This document shows positions 22,110-33,724 of a stretch of DNA of 64,000 nt, piece after piece (the first letter of the stretch is position 1; each line of letters starts with the position of its first letter). The translations under genes and the position numbers were made by a program. The stretch is taken from NCBI RefSeq assembly GCF_020497125.1, contig NC_059072.1:272162045-272226044 (forward strand), given 5' to 3'. The notes under the pieces are model-generated. The model saw only the letters and a program-made list of their open reading frames with translations. It did no database searches and had not been told where the DNA came from. Source of the stretch: Mauremys mutica (taxonomy: Eukaryota > Chordata > Testudines > Geoemydidae).

Positions 22110-23256
22110 CATTTTCAATTTGTGCTTCTCCAGCAAAATCACTGGGGACAGCTCTGATCTGAGTCCAAGAGTCTTACTATCGTCAAAGTTTTCGGTTGAT
22201 TTTCAATTTTGATTTGGGCTTATCTCTAGCATCAAGTATAATATCAGCATGGGTACCTAGCCAATTGCCTATAAGTGAGTTTTATCTATTGGTTTCATTT
22301 GCTTCTCTTCTAGTCTCGATATCAAATTTTCTTTTGAAATACAGTAGAAGCTTACATATTTCAGATTAAAAGGATTTATTTCTATTGCAATACAGTTTGG
22401 CACTGCATAAATGCTTATTGAAAAGCACTAAAAGAAATAGTCTAATAGCACCACTCTACTTAAGGGTCTGTCAGCAATTCTATTATAAACCCTCTGTTTG
22501 ATGTTTTCTTCACGACATGGGCTTAAAAGATGAAACTCCGGGTATTAGCCCAGATTCACTTTGTAAAATCAAATAGGAAAAAATTGGTAAATTGATCCAG
22601 CTATTAAAGATTCAGATATAGTAAAATTATAAAATGCAGAATATTAAAACTTTTTTTCAGAAGACACTACGAGCTAAGACAAAATGCACCATTGTTTTAT
22701 CCCACTAGAACTATAGCACTATCAGAACAGGTTTCAGTGGGAAAGCAGAAAGTGTTCAGAAACCAACCATGCTGGCTCTATAGTTCCATATTAAGATTTG
22801 TGTGGTAAGGCCCTGCTCTTGCAAACACTTTCACACATGCTTAGCTTTTGTCCCCAATGGGGCTACTCACTGCAGTAAAATGAAGCACATGTGTAGGTGT
22901 TTGCAGGATAAAGAATGTAGTGAGAGAGAAGATTCAGAAAGTTCAATTATTGCATATGAATTTCTCTATGCTTACACGAATTCTGAATCATGGCTTCTTT
23001 AGACTCTCAAGTCAACCATTAAAAAATATTGGTCCTATCTAGACGGTAAAATTAGATTAATTTATTTTGCCATAATATTAGCCATTATTTCTCTTAAATA
23101 AAGTTTACAAGAGTAAGGATTTTCCCCCTTTTGCCTACAGATATTATAGGAGCAGGTACTGAAAGTCATCATGCTAGCTGTGTTCCCTTAAGGTTCTCCT
23201 CCTTGCAGCTATTAACACCTGTTACAAGGTGAAGATTTTGCTTTTTAGGGATAAGC
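22110..23256. other. Non-coding spacer
   Basis: AT-rich. No gene or clear repeat. Confidence 0.5.
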
Positions 23257-23432
23257 CAGGGATCAGCAATCTTTGGCACATGGCCATCAGGGAAATCCAC
23301 TGGTGGGCTGGGGTGGTTTATTTACCTGCAGCATCCACAGGTTCGTCTGATCGCAGCTCCCACTGGTCACGGTTCGCTGTTCCAGGCCAATGGAGGCTGC
23401 GGGAAACAACGCAGGCCGAGGGATGTGCTGGC
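23257..23432 (+). mobile_element. Half copy (left arm) of a hAT-type palindromic element
   Basis: Begins CAGGGATCAGCAATCTTTGGC and follows the left arm of the family seen whole at 32445-32775 and 62021-62343, including CAGGCCAATGGAGGC and the central GAGGGATGTGCTGGC. It then stops and AT-rich DNA begins. The right arm is absent. No 8-bp duplication can be paired. Confidence 0.75.
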
Positions 23433-23516
23433 AAATCATTCTGAAACATATTAATAAACATAAATCATTAATACATCATAAATCATAAACAAATCGTTCT
23501 GAAACATATTAATAAA
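23433..23516 (+). repeat. Short tandem duplication at the hAT breakpoint
   Basis: AAATCATTCTGAAACATATT at 23433 and AAATCGTTCTGAAACATATT at 23491 repeat over 26 bases with one mismatch, period 58. The first copy starts exactly at the end of the half hAT. Confidence 0.65.
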
Positions 23517-23601
23517 ATAATAATACATTGATATATAGTATGTTTCCATTTTCAAAATGACTATGTAATCATGAATTAATTTTTCTTCAGAAAACTATTC
23601 T

Positions 23602-23655
23602 AAGATAAGTATTATTAACTCCATTTTACAGAGGGAGAAATGTGTGCCATGTTTC
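23602..23655 (+). repeat. Possible MIR-like SINE remnant
   Basis: ATTATTAACTCCATTTTACA followed by GAGGGAGAAA resembles the conserved part of the amniote MIR repeats. Too short to be sure. Confidence 0.35.
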
Positions 23656-24491
23656 TAATCAGGTAGCTTGAGACATTGAAACATATGGCACCATTTCAGT
23701 AAGTACTAATTCTTTTCTTGTCAGTGTTGTACTCTACATATTAACAAATTCAGTTACGTTAATATTGGTCTTTTAACTGATGTCTCCTAGCTGATGGTTT
23801 ACAAAGCTATAAACATATAACTGATAATTTTTCTCTTGCAGAGGCGCTGGAAAAAAGTTGTTGCAACACAATTATAGATTCACTTTAGTATGTACCACTT
23901 CTTGACTACAATTCTGAATTGAAATGGGAGTGTTCTACTAAAACTGCCCTTGAGAGAGTTTGTAATGACCTCCCTCTTCAGACTGTTAACAACGTCCTTT
24001 CATGGATCATTTTACTCAATTTAATATCTTCTCTAGATATCATTGACCCTGGTATCATTTTACATCACTCTAAGCACCTTGTAGGCCTCCTTGGCTCTGT
24101 TCCGTCCTGACTCACATCTTTATCTAACTTAAGCAATATTTCTTTGTTAATTACGGTACGCATCCTCTTTTCCTGTTCCAGTTTCCTGTTCTAGATTGTG
24201 TTCTGTGCCATTCATTGCTCACATGCTCCTATTTCCTCATATTTTCATTATGGTTAACTCATTAGTGCTATGCTTATGGTACCACAGTTTTCTCCTTCAC
24301 TCTCTTTTGATGCTTCTTTAAGGTCCTTCAGTTTTACTATTTTGCTGCATAGACATTCAGAACTGAAGATATTTTTAACTTAATCTTAATCTGATGTTTA
24401 TGACTGACATAGAACTTTCTTAACAAAAATTTGCAGTGACATTTGGTATCTGTAATCACAAGCACCACATTAGCTTTTTTTTCTCTTCTTT
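23656..24491. other. Non-coding spacer between the two half hATs
   Basis: AT-rich. A 63-codon open frame at 23919-24110 has no recognisable domain. Confidence 0.45.
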
Positions 24492-24671
24492 GCGGCCAGC
24501 ACATCCCTCGCCCGCGCCACTTCCCGCTACCCTCATTGGCCTGGGATTGCGAACTGTGGCCAGTGGGAGCCACGGTCGGCCGAGCCTGCCGACACAGCAG
24601 GTAAACAAACTGGCCCGGCCCACCAGGGTGCTTACCCTGGTGACTCGTGTGCCAGAGGTTGCCAACTCCTG
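24492..24671 (-). mobile_element. Half copy (left arm) of the same hAT family, inverted
   Basis: Read on the minus strand it begins CAGGAGTTGGCAACCTCTGG and ends in the central GAGGGATGTGCTGGCCGC. It holds the same arm plus centre as 23257-23432 but in opposite orientation. At 24671 it abuts an old CR1/L3 fragment. The partner arm is missing. Confidence 0.75.
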
Positions 24672-25200
24672 GTCTAGACTAACCTCCTGCACACCAGTGG
24701 CCATAAAATTTCACCCAAGCTCAAGAATTTGTGGTCGAATTAGGGAAATATATCCAACCCTGATTTAAAAACTGCAGATGATGGAGAATTTATCATAACC
24801 CGTAATAAGGTGCCTCACTGGTAAATTACCCTCATGCTTTAAAATATGGCTTATTTCCAGTATCAGTTTTTTTAACTTGAACTTCCAGTTGCTGGAATTT
24901 GTTATGTCTTGGTCTGCTAAATTATACCCCTGTAATATCAGGTCTCTTCTTCCTCTGTAGGTACTTGTAGACCATAATCAAGTTTCCTCTTAACCTTCCC
25001 TTCAATAAGCTAAATAGATTTCCTTTAGGGCCTGACCAAAGCCCATGGATGTCAGTGGAAAGGCTCCCATTAACATTAATGGGCTGTCAATAAGTCTCTT
25101 AGTCTCTCATTGTAAGGTGTGTTATCCAGACCTCAAATCATTCCTGTCGTTCTTCTCTGAACCCTCTTCAATTTTTCAACTGCCTTTGCAAAGTGATGAG
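24672..25200 (-). mobile_element. Old CR1/L3-like LINE fragment
   Basis: GTCTAGACTAACCTCCTGCA (24671 on), GGTACTTGTAGACCATAATC (24960 on) and CTTCTCTGAACCCTCTTCAA (25151 on) are words of the antisense 3' half of L3/CR1-like elements. It is heavily decayed, with a probable small insertion around 25029-25095 (CCTGACCAAAGCCCATGG ... ATTAATGGGCTG). Confidence 0.55.
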
Positions 25201-25321
25201 CCAAGATGTGGCTAGTGGGGATATGAAGAGGAGGGATAGGAAAAAAAGAAATAATTTAAGGGAAAGATTGTGAGAAGGAGAGAAACATAGCATGGTGGAA
25301 GTAGAAGAGGGAATGAGACTG

Positions 25322-25565
25322 GGGCCAAGTGTACATTACAAAATTTTGTTGGCATAGCTATGTCAGTCAGGAGGGTGAAAAAGACTGCACGCCTGTGGTA
25401 GCTGACATCTCTGTGTTGACCAACAACCCAAGCAAAACGATGCTGACAGAAGTCTGCCTCTATCGTTTGGCAAGGTGGTGTTACTTTTGTGCCCCCAAAA
25501 CCCCTACAGTCGGCATATGCTATGGCTACACTAGGGGCTCGGCTGATAAAACTTTATTAGCAAAG
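25322..25565. mobile_element. Probable MITE, decayed
   Basis: The left end GTGTACATTACAAAATTTTG and right end GGCTACACTAGGGG resemble turtle MITEs with (T)GTCTACACT-type ends. TTGGCATAGCTATGTCAGTC is a typical interior word. The ends do not pair well, so confidence is low. Confidence 0.35.
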
Positions 25566-25860
25566 CATGTATAAAGACAGAGGAACAAGAAAGGAAGGAG
25601 AAAAAAATAGACAAAAAGAAAATTAATACAAAGAAATGTATACATAGTTAAAATGGGAAGAAAAAAAATATTTCCAGGGGAAAATACAGTGGAGGAGAAA
25701 TAGGAAAGAAATAAGAAAAAATAGGGAAAGACTTAGGAGGGGAGAAATCTATAACAGTAAAGAGAGGAGATGTCTGGATTTTAACAACAATAAAGTGTAA
25801 ATATTGTTTATGGAAAATTAAGAAAGTGCATGGGGGAATGAAGAAAGGAGAGCATAAGAC
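25566..25860 (+). repeat. Purine-rich strand-asymmetric stretch
   Basis: Long runs of A and G with very few pyrimidines (for example GGAAAGAAATAAGAAAAAAT). Low complexity with no fixed period. Confidence 0.5.
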
Positions 25861-27602
25861 AGCAGCTATGGGAACTAAATAAATATTAATAAAAAACTAA
25901 TTACATTAATATACACAATGAAAAGAAGGGAAATTGTATGCTCATTGAAAAAAGTGGTATCAAACATTGTAGTTCCTTCCTCCCTTGTATTCTTAAAGAT
26001 TGTCTCTTTAGGATGTTCAGATCTGTATCAAATCCAGCTTTTGGATGGAGGTGCTAGTTCATGGCCTTGTTTCAGCTCCCTGGCCTCCCACTTGTTTTTT
26101 CCAGCTAGCCAATACAGTTATTGATATTCTTTATGTTTCTCCCATCTGCCACCAATTTAGGCTGCCCTGGCTCCAAATCCTCCCAAAATGGCAGAATCAG
26201 AAGCAGTGTGGGAAGAGCTGAGGTGAGAAAACACTGCACAGCCAGTATGGGAAGGAGAAAGGAGTGGCAGTAGCTAGTGGAAACTGTGGATACACTAGGT
26301 CAGTTCATTCCACGTGTGTGAGGTCTTGGAGAGGAGGAGAAAACTGTTTGTGTGTGTAGTCTCATACTGCTGTTTCTATCCAAGGAAGCCTCAAGATGCC
26401 TGACATTGGGAATTAAAATTGGATTCCTGGATAGGCAATCTGGTTTAACACTTCCTTAATTAGTGAACACAACAGGGGTAACTCTAGGCCTAAACATAAT
26501 GGTTTGGTTTATTAGACACATGGATCACTGTGATGACTGGGAACAATATATTGAAAGACCACAGAAGTTTTCTTATGGTAATACTATAGCAAATAGCAAA
26601 AGATAACCATCTGTTGTGGTTAATTAGAAGTTTTGTGCTCCCCACAACCAGTACTTAAATGCCAGGGATTAAGGTTTTGACTTCATCAGATATAACGTTA
26701 AAGCCTCTATTCTTATCTACATAACTAAGCAAGCAAAAAGTTACAAAACCCAACTTATCTCGGGTAGCCTTTTTCTTCAGTGATAAAAGTATATCATTCT
26801 CAGCTTACTCAAAAGCTGGTGCTGGTTTTTTTTCCAAATCAATTTCCACAACAAAAGCCAATCAGACAACATAAATAAAAGAGAAGGTACGTGAGGGAAG
26901 TCATCTTCAGGACAGATGGGTGTCTTTCCTGTGACAGGCAGCATCCAAGTCAACTGAAATCTGGCTGGATAGGAAGTGAGGATCAGCTGTTGATTCAGTT
27001 TCTCTGTTTTTCCTAGTGGCATTACCCAGTGAGGATAGCATCAAATAAGGAGGCAAAGACTGCTTTGAGGACTGTTTAGGTGATGTTGTTAAACCTGAGA
27101 AATGCCATGACCTCTGAAGTTCAGTAGGCTGTACACCTCATATAGACTGATAATATGGAATGGAAAATAATTTATTAAAAAAAAAAAAGACCAAAGCAAA
27201 CACAAGAGCAAGAGGAAAGCCACCTTATTAGGATACTCCATGTTTTGTTTAATACAGGCTATGCAATTTTTTACTGTTTTCCTAGTAAAATAAAAGTGGC
27301 TTGTTTTGGGTTGGAGAAAGTTTCAACAACCCTCTTATTTAGTGCTCTCTCACTTGTGTATATTAAGGATTATGTTTGGAAAAAAAGAGAAGAAATAAAG
27401 CCAGTGCATATTGCAACTGAACACAAATATCAAAATGTCAGTAACCACAATTTAAGTTAAACGGACATGACATTATAAACACCATTACAATATAAATAAT
27501 TTGTAATACTATAATTTAGAATATATAATTTAGAATACTAGAAATAATCTTGTATTGTTATAATAATATAGTATAACAATATAATATGTATTGAACAGAA
27601 GA
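25861..27602. other. Non-coding spacer
   Basis: No gene. Poly(A) at 27178-27188 and very AT-rich 27480-27595. Confidence 0.5.
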
Positions 27603-28262
27603 CTGACAATAAAACTTCTGGAAAAGCATGCTTCAGTTTTTGATACCAATCTGGACAAACTAAAGGATATTCAAGACGAGAAGAAAGATACCATCCAAAT
27701 TCCATATGCTTTCACATCAAAAGTTGAACTAGAACTGGAGGTGTTAAAATGTGAAAGAATGATAAGTATGATAGACCACAGTGAGTGGGCAGTGCCCCAG
27801 ATGTATCTGTCAAGAAGAATGTAAGGATTTGGGATGATTTTACATTAATGATTAATCCTATTTTAAAAATAGGTAAATCTCGTGCCACATAGTAAGGATA
27901 TTTGCATTACATTAGCAAGTGTGCAGGAGTTCATGAAGGTGATTTCAGTGCATCTTATTTATGCAGATAAGTCCTGACTCTTGTGCATTACTCACAGTGA
28001 TATCCAGTAGGTACTGTTTCAGTTGATGCACTTTGAAATAGTATCAACTTGTGTGATATAGAAATGTGCCATGGAGCAGGTGTAATAAAGCAAATCCATG
28101 GAACTCAGTCCTTTTTAGAGGATATCATCATCATGCTGAAAACAGATGCAGACCACCTAGAAAACTTAAGAGTCTCAGCAATATTCTACCTAACAGTATG
28201 GGCAGAAATATATAAGGACAAACTGAAATTTGTCAAGCAGAAATGTGCCATTCCAGTCAGGC
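27603..28262 (+). pseudogene. Ty3/gypsy-type reverse transcriptase remnant
   Basis: 27610-27870 encodes residues like the N-terminal part of a gypsy RT (LEKHASVFDTNLDKLKDI ... DHSEWAVP), followed by a degraded INP motif. 28098-28180 encodes the later active-site region, in which the YLDD-type box reads FLED, followed by KTDADHLENL. Between them the frame is broken and part of the domain is missing. A dead fragment with no LTRs nearby. A CR1 inserted at its 3' end at about 28263. Confidence 0.65.
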
Positions 28263-28347
28263 TGAAAGGACATATCAAGTGGGGTCCTGCAAGGATCAGT
28301 TCTGGGTCCAGTTTTGTTTAATATATTCATCAATGATTTAGATATTG

Positions 28348-28677
28348 CAGGGGCAGCTCTAGCGATTTCGCCGCCCCAAGCACGGCAGCACGCTGGGGGT
28401 GGGGGGGCGCTCTGCCGGTCGCCCGTCTCACGGCTCCGGTGGACCTCCCGCAGACGTGCCTGCGGAGGGTCCGCTGGTGCCGCAGCTCCGGTGGACCTCC
28501 CACAGGCACACCTGTGGATGCTCCACTGAAGCCGCGGGACCAGCGGACTCGCCGCAGGCACGCCTGTGGGAGGTCCACTGGAGCCGCTTGCCGCCCTCCT
28601 GGCGACCGGCAGAGTGCCCCCCGTGGCATGCCGCCCCAAGGACGCACTTGGTGTGCTGGGGCCTGGAGCCGCCCCTG
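28348..28677. mobile_element. Non-autonomous hAT-type element, GC-rich family, inside CR1
   Basis: 330 bp, ends CAGGGGCAGCTCTAG and CTGGAGCCGCCCCTG, flanked by a perfect 8-bp duplication AGATATTG (28340-28347 and 28678-28685). It interrupts the CR1 RT right after NDLD. Overlapping GC-rich ORFs on both strands come from its inverted CpG-rich words. Confidence 0.9.
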
Positions 28678-29517
28678 AGATATTGGCATAGAGAGTACAC
28701 TTACAAAGTTTGTTGATGATACCAAGCTGGGAAGGGTTGCAAGTGTTTTACGGGATAGAATTAAAATTCAAAATGATCTGGACAAACTGGAGAAATGGTC
28801 TGAAATAAATGGGATGAAATTCAATAAGAACAAATGAAAAGTACACCACTTAGGAAGGAAGAATCAATTGCACACATACAAAATGGGAAATCACCGCTTA
28901 GAAAGGAGTACTATAGAAAGTGATCTTGGGGTCATAGTGGATCACAAGCTAAATATGAAACAATAGTGTAACACTGTTGCAAAAAAAACAAAAAAACCAC
29001 ATAATTCTGGGCTGTACTAGCAGGAATGTTGTAAGCAAGACATTAAGAGTAATTCTTCCGCTCTACTATGCACTGATTGGAGCTCAGCAGAAGTATTGTG
29101 TCCGATTCTGGGCACCACACTTTGGGAACGAAGTGAGCAAATTGGAGAAACTCCAGAGGAGAGCAATAAAAATAATTAATGGTTTAGAAAACATGACCTA
29201 TGAGGGAAGATTGAAAAAAACATATGTTTGTTGTGTCTGGGGAAGAAAAGACTGAGAGGGGACATGATAACAGGTTTCAGGTACATAAAAAGTTGTTACA
29301 AGGAGGATCGGGGAAATTGTTACTGTTACCCTTTGAGTATAGGACAAGAAACAATTGCTTAAATTGCAACAAGGGCAGTTTAGGTTGGGCATTAGGAAAA
29401 ACTTCCTGTCAGGGTAGTTAAGCACTGGAATAAATTTCTTAGGGAGGTTGTGGAAACTCCTTCATTGGAGATTTTTAAAAGCAGGTTAGACAAACACTTG
29501 GCAAGGATGACCTAGAT

Positions 29518-29841
29518 CAGGGGTTCCCAAACTTGGTTCGTGGTTTGTTCAGGATAAGCCCCTGGTCGGCCACGAGATGCTTTGTTTACCTGAGTGTCCG
29601 CGGGTATGGCCGCTCTCGGCTCTCAGTGGCCGTGGTTTGCCATTCCCAGCCAATGGGAGCTATGAGAAGTGGTGCAGGCCAGGCCACCGCTTACCGCAGC
29701 TCCCATTGGCCAGGAACGGCGAACCGCAGTCACTAGGATCTGCGAGTGTCCATACCTGCAGACACTCAGGTAAACAAAGGATCAATCAGCCTGAAGGGGG
29801 CTTACTCTGAACAAGCTGTGAACCAAGGTTGGGAACCCCTA
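29518..29841. mobile_element. Non-autonomous hAT-type palindromic element inside CR1 tail
   Basis: 324 bp, ends CAGGGGTTCCCAAACTTGG and CCAAGGTTGGGAACCCCTA. Flanking 8-mers are ACCTAGAT (29510-29517) and GTCTAGAT (29842-29849), 6 of 8 matching, so the insertion is older than its sisters. It carries CAGCCAATGGGAGCT and its mirror AGCTCCCATTGGCC. Related to 55369-55701. Confidence 0.8.
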
Positions 29842-29871
29842 GTCTAGATAACACCTAGATATACCTTTTCT

Positions 29872-30054
29872 GGGAGGGTGAGATAGCTCAATGGTTTTAG
29901 CATTGGCCTGCTAAACCCAGAGTTGTGAGTTCAATCCTTGAGGGGTCCACTTAGGGAACTGGGGTAGAAATCTGTCTGGGGATTGGGCCTGCTTTGAACA
30001 GGGGGGTGAACTAGATGACCTCTTGAGGTCCCTTCCACCTCTGATATTCTATGA
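29872..30054 (+). mobile_element. tRNA-derived SINE with CR1-type tail (cryptodiran turtle type)
   Basis: The 5' part is tRNA-like with an A box TAGCTCAATGG (29884-29894) and a B box GAGTTCAATCC (29927-29937), which act as an internal RNA polymerase III promoter. The 3' part (CTGCTTTGAACAGGGGGG ... GACCTCTTGAGGTCCCTT ... ATTCTATGAT) nearly repeats the CR1 3' end at 40674-40747, which is how such SINEs borrow the CR1 reverse transcriptase. It lies in the 3' tail of the CR1 at 28263-30135. Clear target duplications are not visible. Confidence 0.9.
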
Positions 30055-30135
30055 TAGTCCTTCCTTGAGAGCAGGGGACTGGACTTTCTAACCTCTTGAG
30101 CTCCCTTCCAGTTCTCTGATTCTCTGAAATAAATG

Positions 30136-32321
30136 GCTTACACAAGTGGCAGGATAAAATAACAGCTGTAAAGAATGTTCCATCTCCTACAAATATTGCA
30201 GAGCTGCATTCCTTTTTAGGATTTATAGATTGTTAGATTATTTTGTGCCAAACTTTGCATCCCCTTTTGCACATTCTTATGTCAGCTGCTCCAGAATTGT
30301 AGAGAATGGCAGTGGATGAAAATCTGTTAAAAAGCATTAAACAAATCCAAAAGCCTTATAATTTCAGTTGTGGTGTTCATGAAGTATGATGACCTAGCAA
30401 CATCTGGGAGACTGATTTGGACCAGTGACGCTGCATAGTCTGCTTGATGGCTATTGAAGACTAGGTGTTTTTTAATCTCATTCATGAACATCTGCCAAAG
30501 TTAGTTATGTGCATCTAGATAAAGAGGCCCTCCATTTGGGTCAGATTGGGAAGAAATTTCACCAGTATTTGTTCAAACATTTTTTTACCTTAGTATTGGA
30601 CTCTCAGCTTTTGACATCTGTATTCATTCCCAGAAAAGGTATTCCTTTGCTGACCACCACGCATTCACTGTGCTGCCCTTGTCCCTCAGTATAACAGTGT
30701 AGCAATACAGCAAAAAACATCGATTTTTAAAAAGTCCACTTTTTTGTTAAAAAATCAATAATTTTAACAAGTTTTTACATTGTTTTTAATTAAGTTTTTT
30801 TTAAATAGTAATGTATATACATGTCTCACAATGCAGCATCTCCCCAAGGAAGACATGCAGATGTTAGATGTTTTGGTTTTCCCACAAACATTCATACAAT
30901 TTATAAATGTTTTACTTCACAAAACTGGTATCAGGAAAAAAAACCAAAAAAACAAAAAAACAAAAATCTTGTGAATATCTGTTAGTGCAAAAGGTTTATG
31001 CTACAATTGAAATGTCTTTGATTTCCCTGCTCCTGCTTGTAAAAGATTCAGTCATCTAGTGAGGGAAACAAACAAAATCATGTGACTTAATCACACAATA
31101 AATAGTGAGAATAGTCAAGAGAATAGTCAGTAATGCTCATAAGCATATGTTAATATAAAGTATTTGTCAATCATTTCTGAATAATGAATATATTGTAAAA
31201 ATCCAAGTACGTGGAATTAATTAACAGAAAAAAATGGGCTACCTTTTTCAAATTATTTGCTACGAATAGTTCCGCCAACTCACTCTACCTATATATTGCA
31301 GCTGATAAAGAGTGCAAAAAAACCCCACCCATAATTTTGAAACACCAGGATAAACGATTACTGCCAGTGCATAAATTGCACCAAACCATTACTCCTGGCT
31401 GAGATTAGAGTGTTTTTCTTGAATTTTGATTCTAAAAAAACCCCTATCCTTTAATTGCATTGAATATAGCTTTAATTCACAGTTCAATATGCTGTTCCAT
31501 ATATTCTTTTACCATTGAAGTTTTCCTCTTTAATGTAGTTCTTAGTCCTTACTGGTCTCAGCATTGCTTACAATATAATGATTCATTTTTGTTCTTTTAT
31601 CAATTGTTATAGCCTCACAATGCTTTACGGAATGGTTGATAAGAATAGGAAGCATAGTCTGTATAATTTTCCCTTTAAATAACAGAATGTGACATTATCC
31701 AAAATATAATCTTGGAAATGTACAGTGTAGTAGTAAAATGGATATATTTTTTCGGTAGGCACTCTATTGGAATATTACATGGAGACAAATTGGTAAACTA
31801 AATCTGATCACTCCTGAGAATTGAAATCTTCACCTTGTAGGCAGCGTAAAATGTTGCCACAGAATTTTAATAGGAAGTAATGATTTTTTTCAGAAATTCC
31901 TAAAACAGAGTAGTGCAAACCACTCAGAGTTCAGCCATCTGTAGCACTACTCCTTGAAAAACTCTTCTACTGTCAAGAGATGTGTTAATCAATTTGTGAT
32001 TTGTGCAGCACTTATTGTTTCTAAGCTACAAATCTCCAATCTAGTAAAACACTTAAGCACATGCTTAACTCTTCACATGTGAATAGCTTCATGATGTAAA
32101 TAGGAAAACTAATATGCTCAACACTGGCATTTTCAAGGAGGTCTGTAGGAGTTAGGCATCTAGTTCCCATTGAAAGTCCATGGGATTTGTGTGTCTATCT
32201 CCTTTTGGACCCTGGGAAGATCCTTGTTCATATTCTTTGCTGGATTCTGGCCTAAATTTGATGGTCTCAGTTGACAGTCAATGTACTGGATTTTTAAACT
32301 GGTATTCTATAACAGGAACAG
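30136..32321. other. AT-rich non-coding spacer
   Basis: A-rich simple sequence at 30935-30966 (AAAAAAACC/AAAAAAAC units). No gene or recognised repeat. Confidence 0.5.
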
Positions 32322-32840
32322 TAATCACAGGATCACAGAAGTGTTGAGCCAGAAGGGACCCTGGGAGGTCATCTAGTCCTTACCATCCATGCTGAGGTAG
32401 GACAAAGTAAACCTAGAGCATCAGTGACAGGTATTTATCTAACCCAGGGGTTGGCAACCGGTGGCTCGCGGCTCGCCAGGGTAAGCACCCTGGCGGGCCC
32501 GGTTTGTTTATCTGCCGCGTCGGCAAGTTCGGCCGATCGCGGCTCCCACTGGCCGCGGTTCGCGGTCTCAGGCCAATGCGGGAGGCAGGAAGCGGCGCGA
32601 GCCGAGGGATGTTCTGGCCGCGGCTTCCTGCCTCCTGCATTGGCCTGGGACCGTGAACCGTGGCCAGTGGAAGCCGCGATCGGCCGAACTTGCCGACGCG
32701 GCAGATAAACAAACCGGGCCGGCCCGCCAGGGTGCTTACCCTGGCGAGCCGCGAGCCACCGGTTGCCGACCCCTGATCTAACCTGTTCTTAAAACATCCA
32801 GTGACGGGGATTCCACAACTTTGCCTGGTAACCTAATCGA
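32322..32840 (-). mobile_element. Old CR1/L3-like LINE 3' fragment, split by a hAT element
   Basis: GATCACAGAAGTGTTGAGCC and GGACCCTGGGAGGTCATCTA (32331-32378) are antisense LINE 3'-end words. TTCTTAAAACATCCAGTGAC (32787-32806) continues the same element beyond the inserted hAT. Non-coding. Confidence 0.65.
32445..32775. mobile_element. Non-autonomous hAT-type palindromic element, well preserved
   Basis: 331 bp with ends CAGGGGTTGGCAACCGGTGG and CCGGTTGCCGACCCCTG, flanked by a perfect 8-bp duplication ATCTAACC (32437-32444 and 32776-32783). The two arms are nearly perfect inverted copies over about 150 bases and very GC-rich. The best-preserved copy of this family here. Inserted in the old LINE at 32322-32840. 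Confidence 0.92.
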
Positions 32841-33474
32841 GTACTTAACGAATGAACATAAATAGGTGGAAATACCTTTTGACAATGCCTGAAAGTATTT
32901 AAATAAAGGTCTTATAGTTTTACTAAAGACACGAAAGGGCAAATGAAGAGTGAGCAGAAAGACCAGTTTGTGGAAGAGGACAAGGGCTATGTAAAGAAGA
33001 TTATGAAATTTGCATGCATCCTTTTGTATTTTTTAAATGTTTTTTAAGTGTGAATATAACAGAGTGGAATGAAAAGTCCCATTGAAAAAATGGGGACATT
33101 TTTTGTGAACATTTTTGGGAAGAAGAATCCTTTTTGGTCAAAATTTTGATGAAAATTTTGATGAAAAATTTAAATTTAAAAGCTTTGGAGCAGCTCCACC
33201 CATTAGCAAATACAGTTGTCACTAAAAATCAACCATCAATTTCTTCTGGGTTAATTTATATTGTTTCCTCAAAATATGGTAAGACATAATGCATAAGATC
33301 ACAATAAGGTAAAATATCTGCTGCTTCCCCCTGGATAGAATGAAGAGAAGGAAGTGGTAATGCTACAGTGATACTAATAACAACAATGTTTTGTGAATGC
33401 CTTCTTTCTGAGACACAAAACGCCACAAATTTATGGTTAAGGGGAAAAAATCAGTAAAATTATTTGGATTATAG
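32841..33474. other. AT-rich non-coding spacer
   Basis: Contains short imperfect A/T repeats (GATGAAAATTTTGATGAAAA around 33149). No gene. Confidence 0.5.
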
Positions 33475-33482
33475 CCATAGAA

Positions 33483-33716
33483 CAGGGGTCGGCACCTTTG
33501 GCACGCGGCCCATCAGAACCCAGTGGCCATGGTTCACTGTTCCTAGAGAATGGGAGCTGTGGGAAGCCATGGGCTACAGGGATGTGCTTGCCACCACTTC
33601 CCCCTGCTGGGAGCTGTGGGGGGCCGTGCCTGCACATGGTCAATGTAAATAAAATGTTTTGCGGCCTAACAGCGGATGACCCTGATGGGCCACATGCCAA
33701 AGGTTGCCGACCCCTG
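33483..33716. mobile_element. Non-autonomous hAT-type element, diverged member
   Basis: 234 bp, ends CAGGGGTCGGCACCTTTGGC and GCCAAAGGTTGCCGACCCCTG in mirror, flanking 8-mers CCATAGAA (33475-33482) and CAATAGAA (33717-33724), 7 of 8 matching. Shorter and less palindromic than 32445-32775. The interior GTAAATAAAATGTTTTGCGG is of hAT MITE type. Confidence 0.8.
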
Positions 33717-33724
33717 CAATAGAA

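Larger units (their letters stand above)
28263..30135 (+). mobile_element. CR1 LINE, 5'-truncated, carrying three later insertions
   Basis: RT wording begins at about 28270 ([19 protein letters not shown]), resumes at 28686 (KFVDDTKLG), continues through EYCVRFWAPHFG-type and QRRAIKIINGLE wording to 29517, and ends with the CR1 tail at 30057-30135 (GCAGGGGACTGGAC ... GTTCTCTGATTCTCTGA). Two hAT MITEs (28348-28677 and 29518-29841) and a SINE (29872-30054) split it. Multiple stops and frameshifts show it is dead and older than the copies at 37.4 and 50.5 kb. Confidence 0.85.

Noticed and set aside
23257..24671. One hAT element with a 1-kb insertion in its middle
   Set aside because: Both halves contain the central segment, and the flanking 8-mers do not match. 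Two half-copies fit better.
32413..32712. Open frames on both strands across the hAT palindrome
   Set aside because: Inverted-repeat DNA without a stop bias. Identical patterns occur in the sister hATs at 24436-24768, 55384-55744 and 61940-62384.
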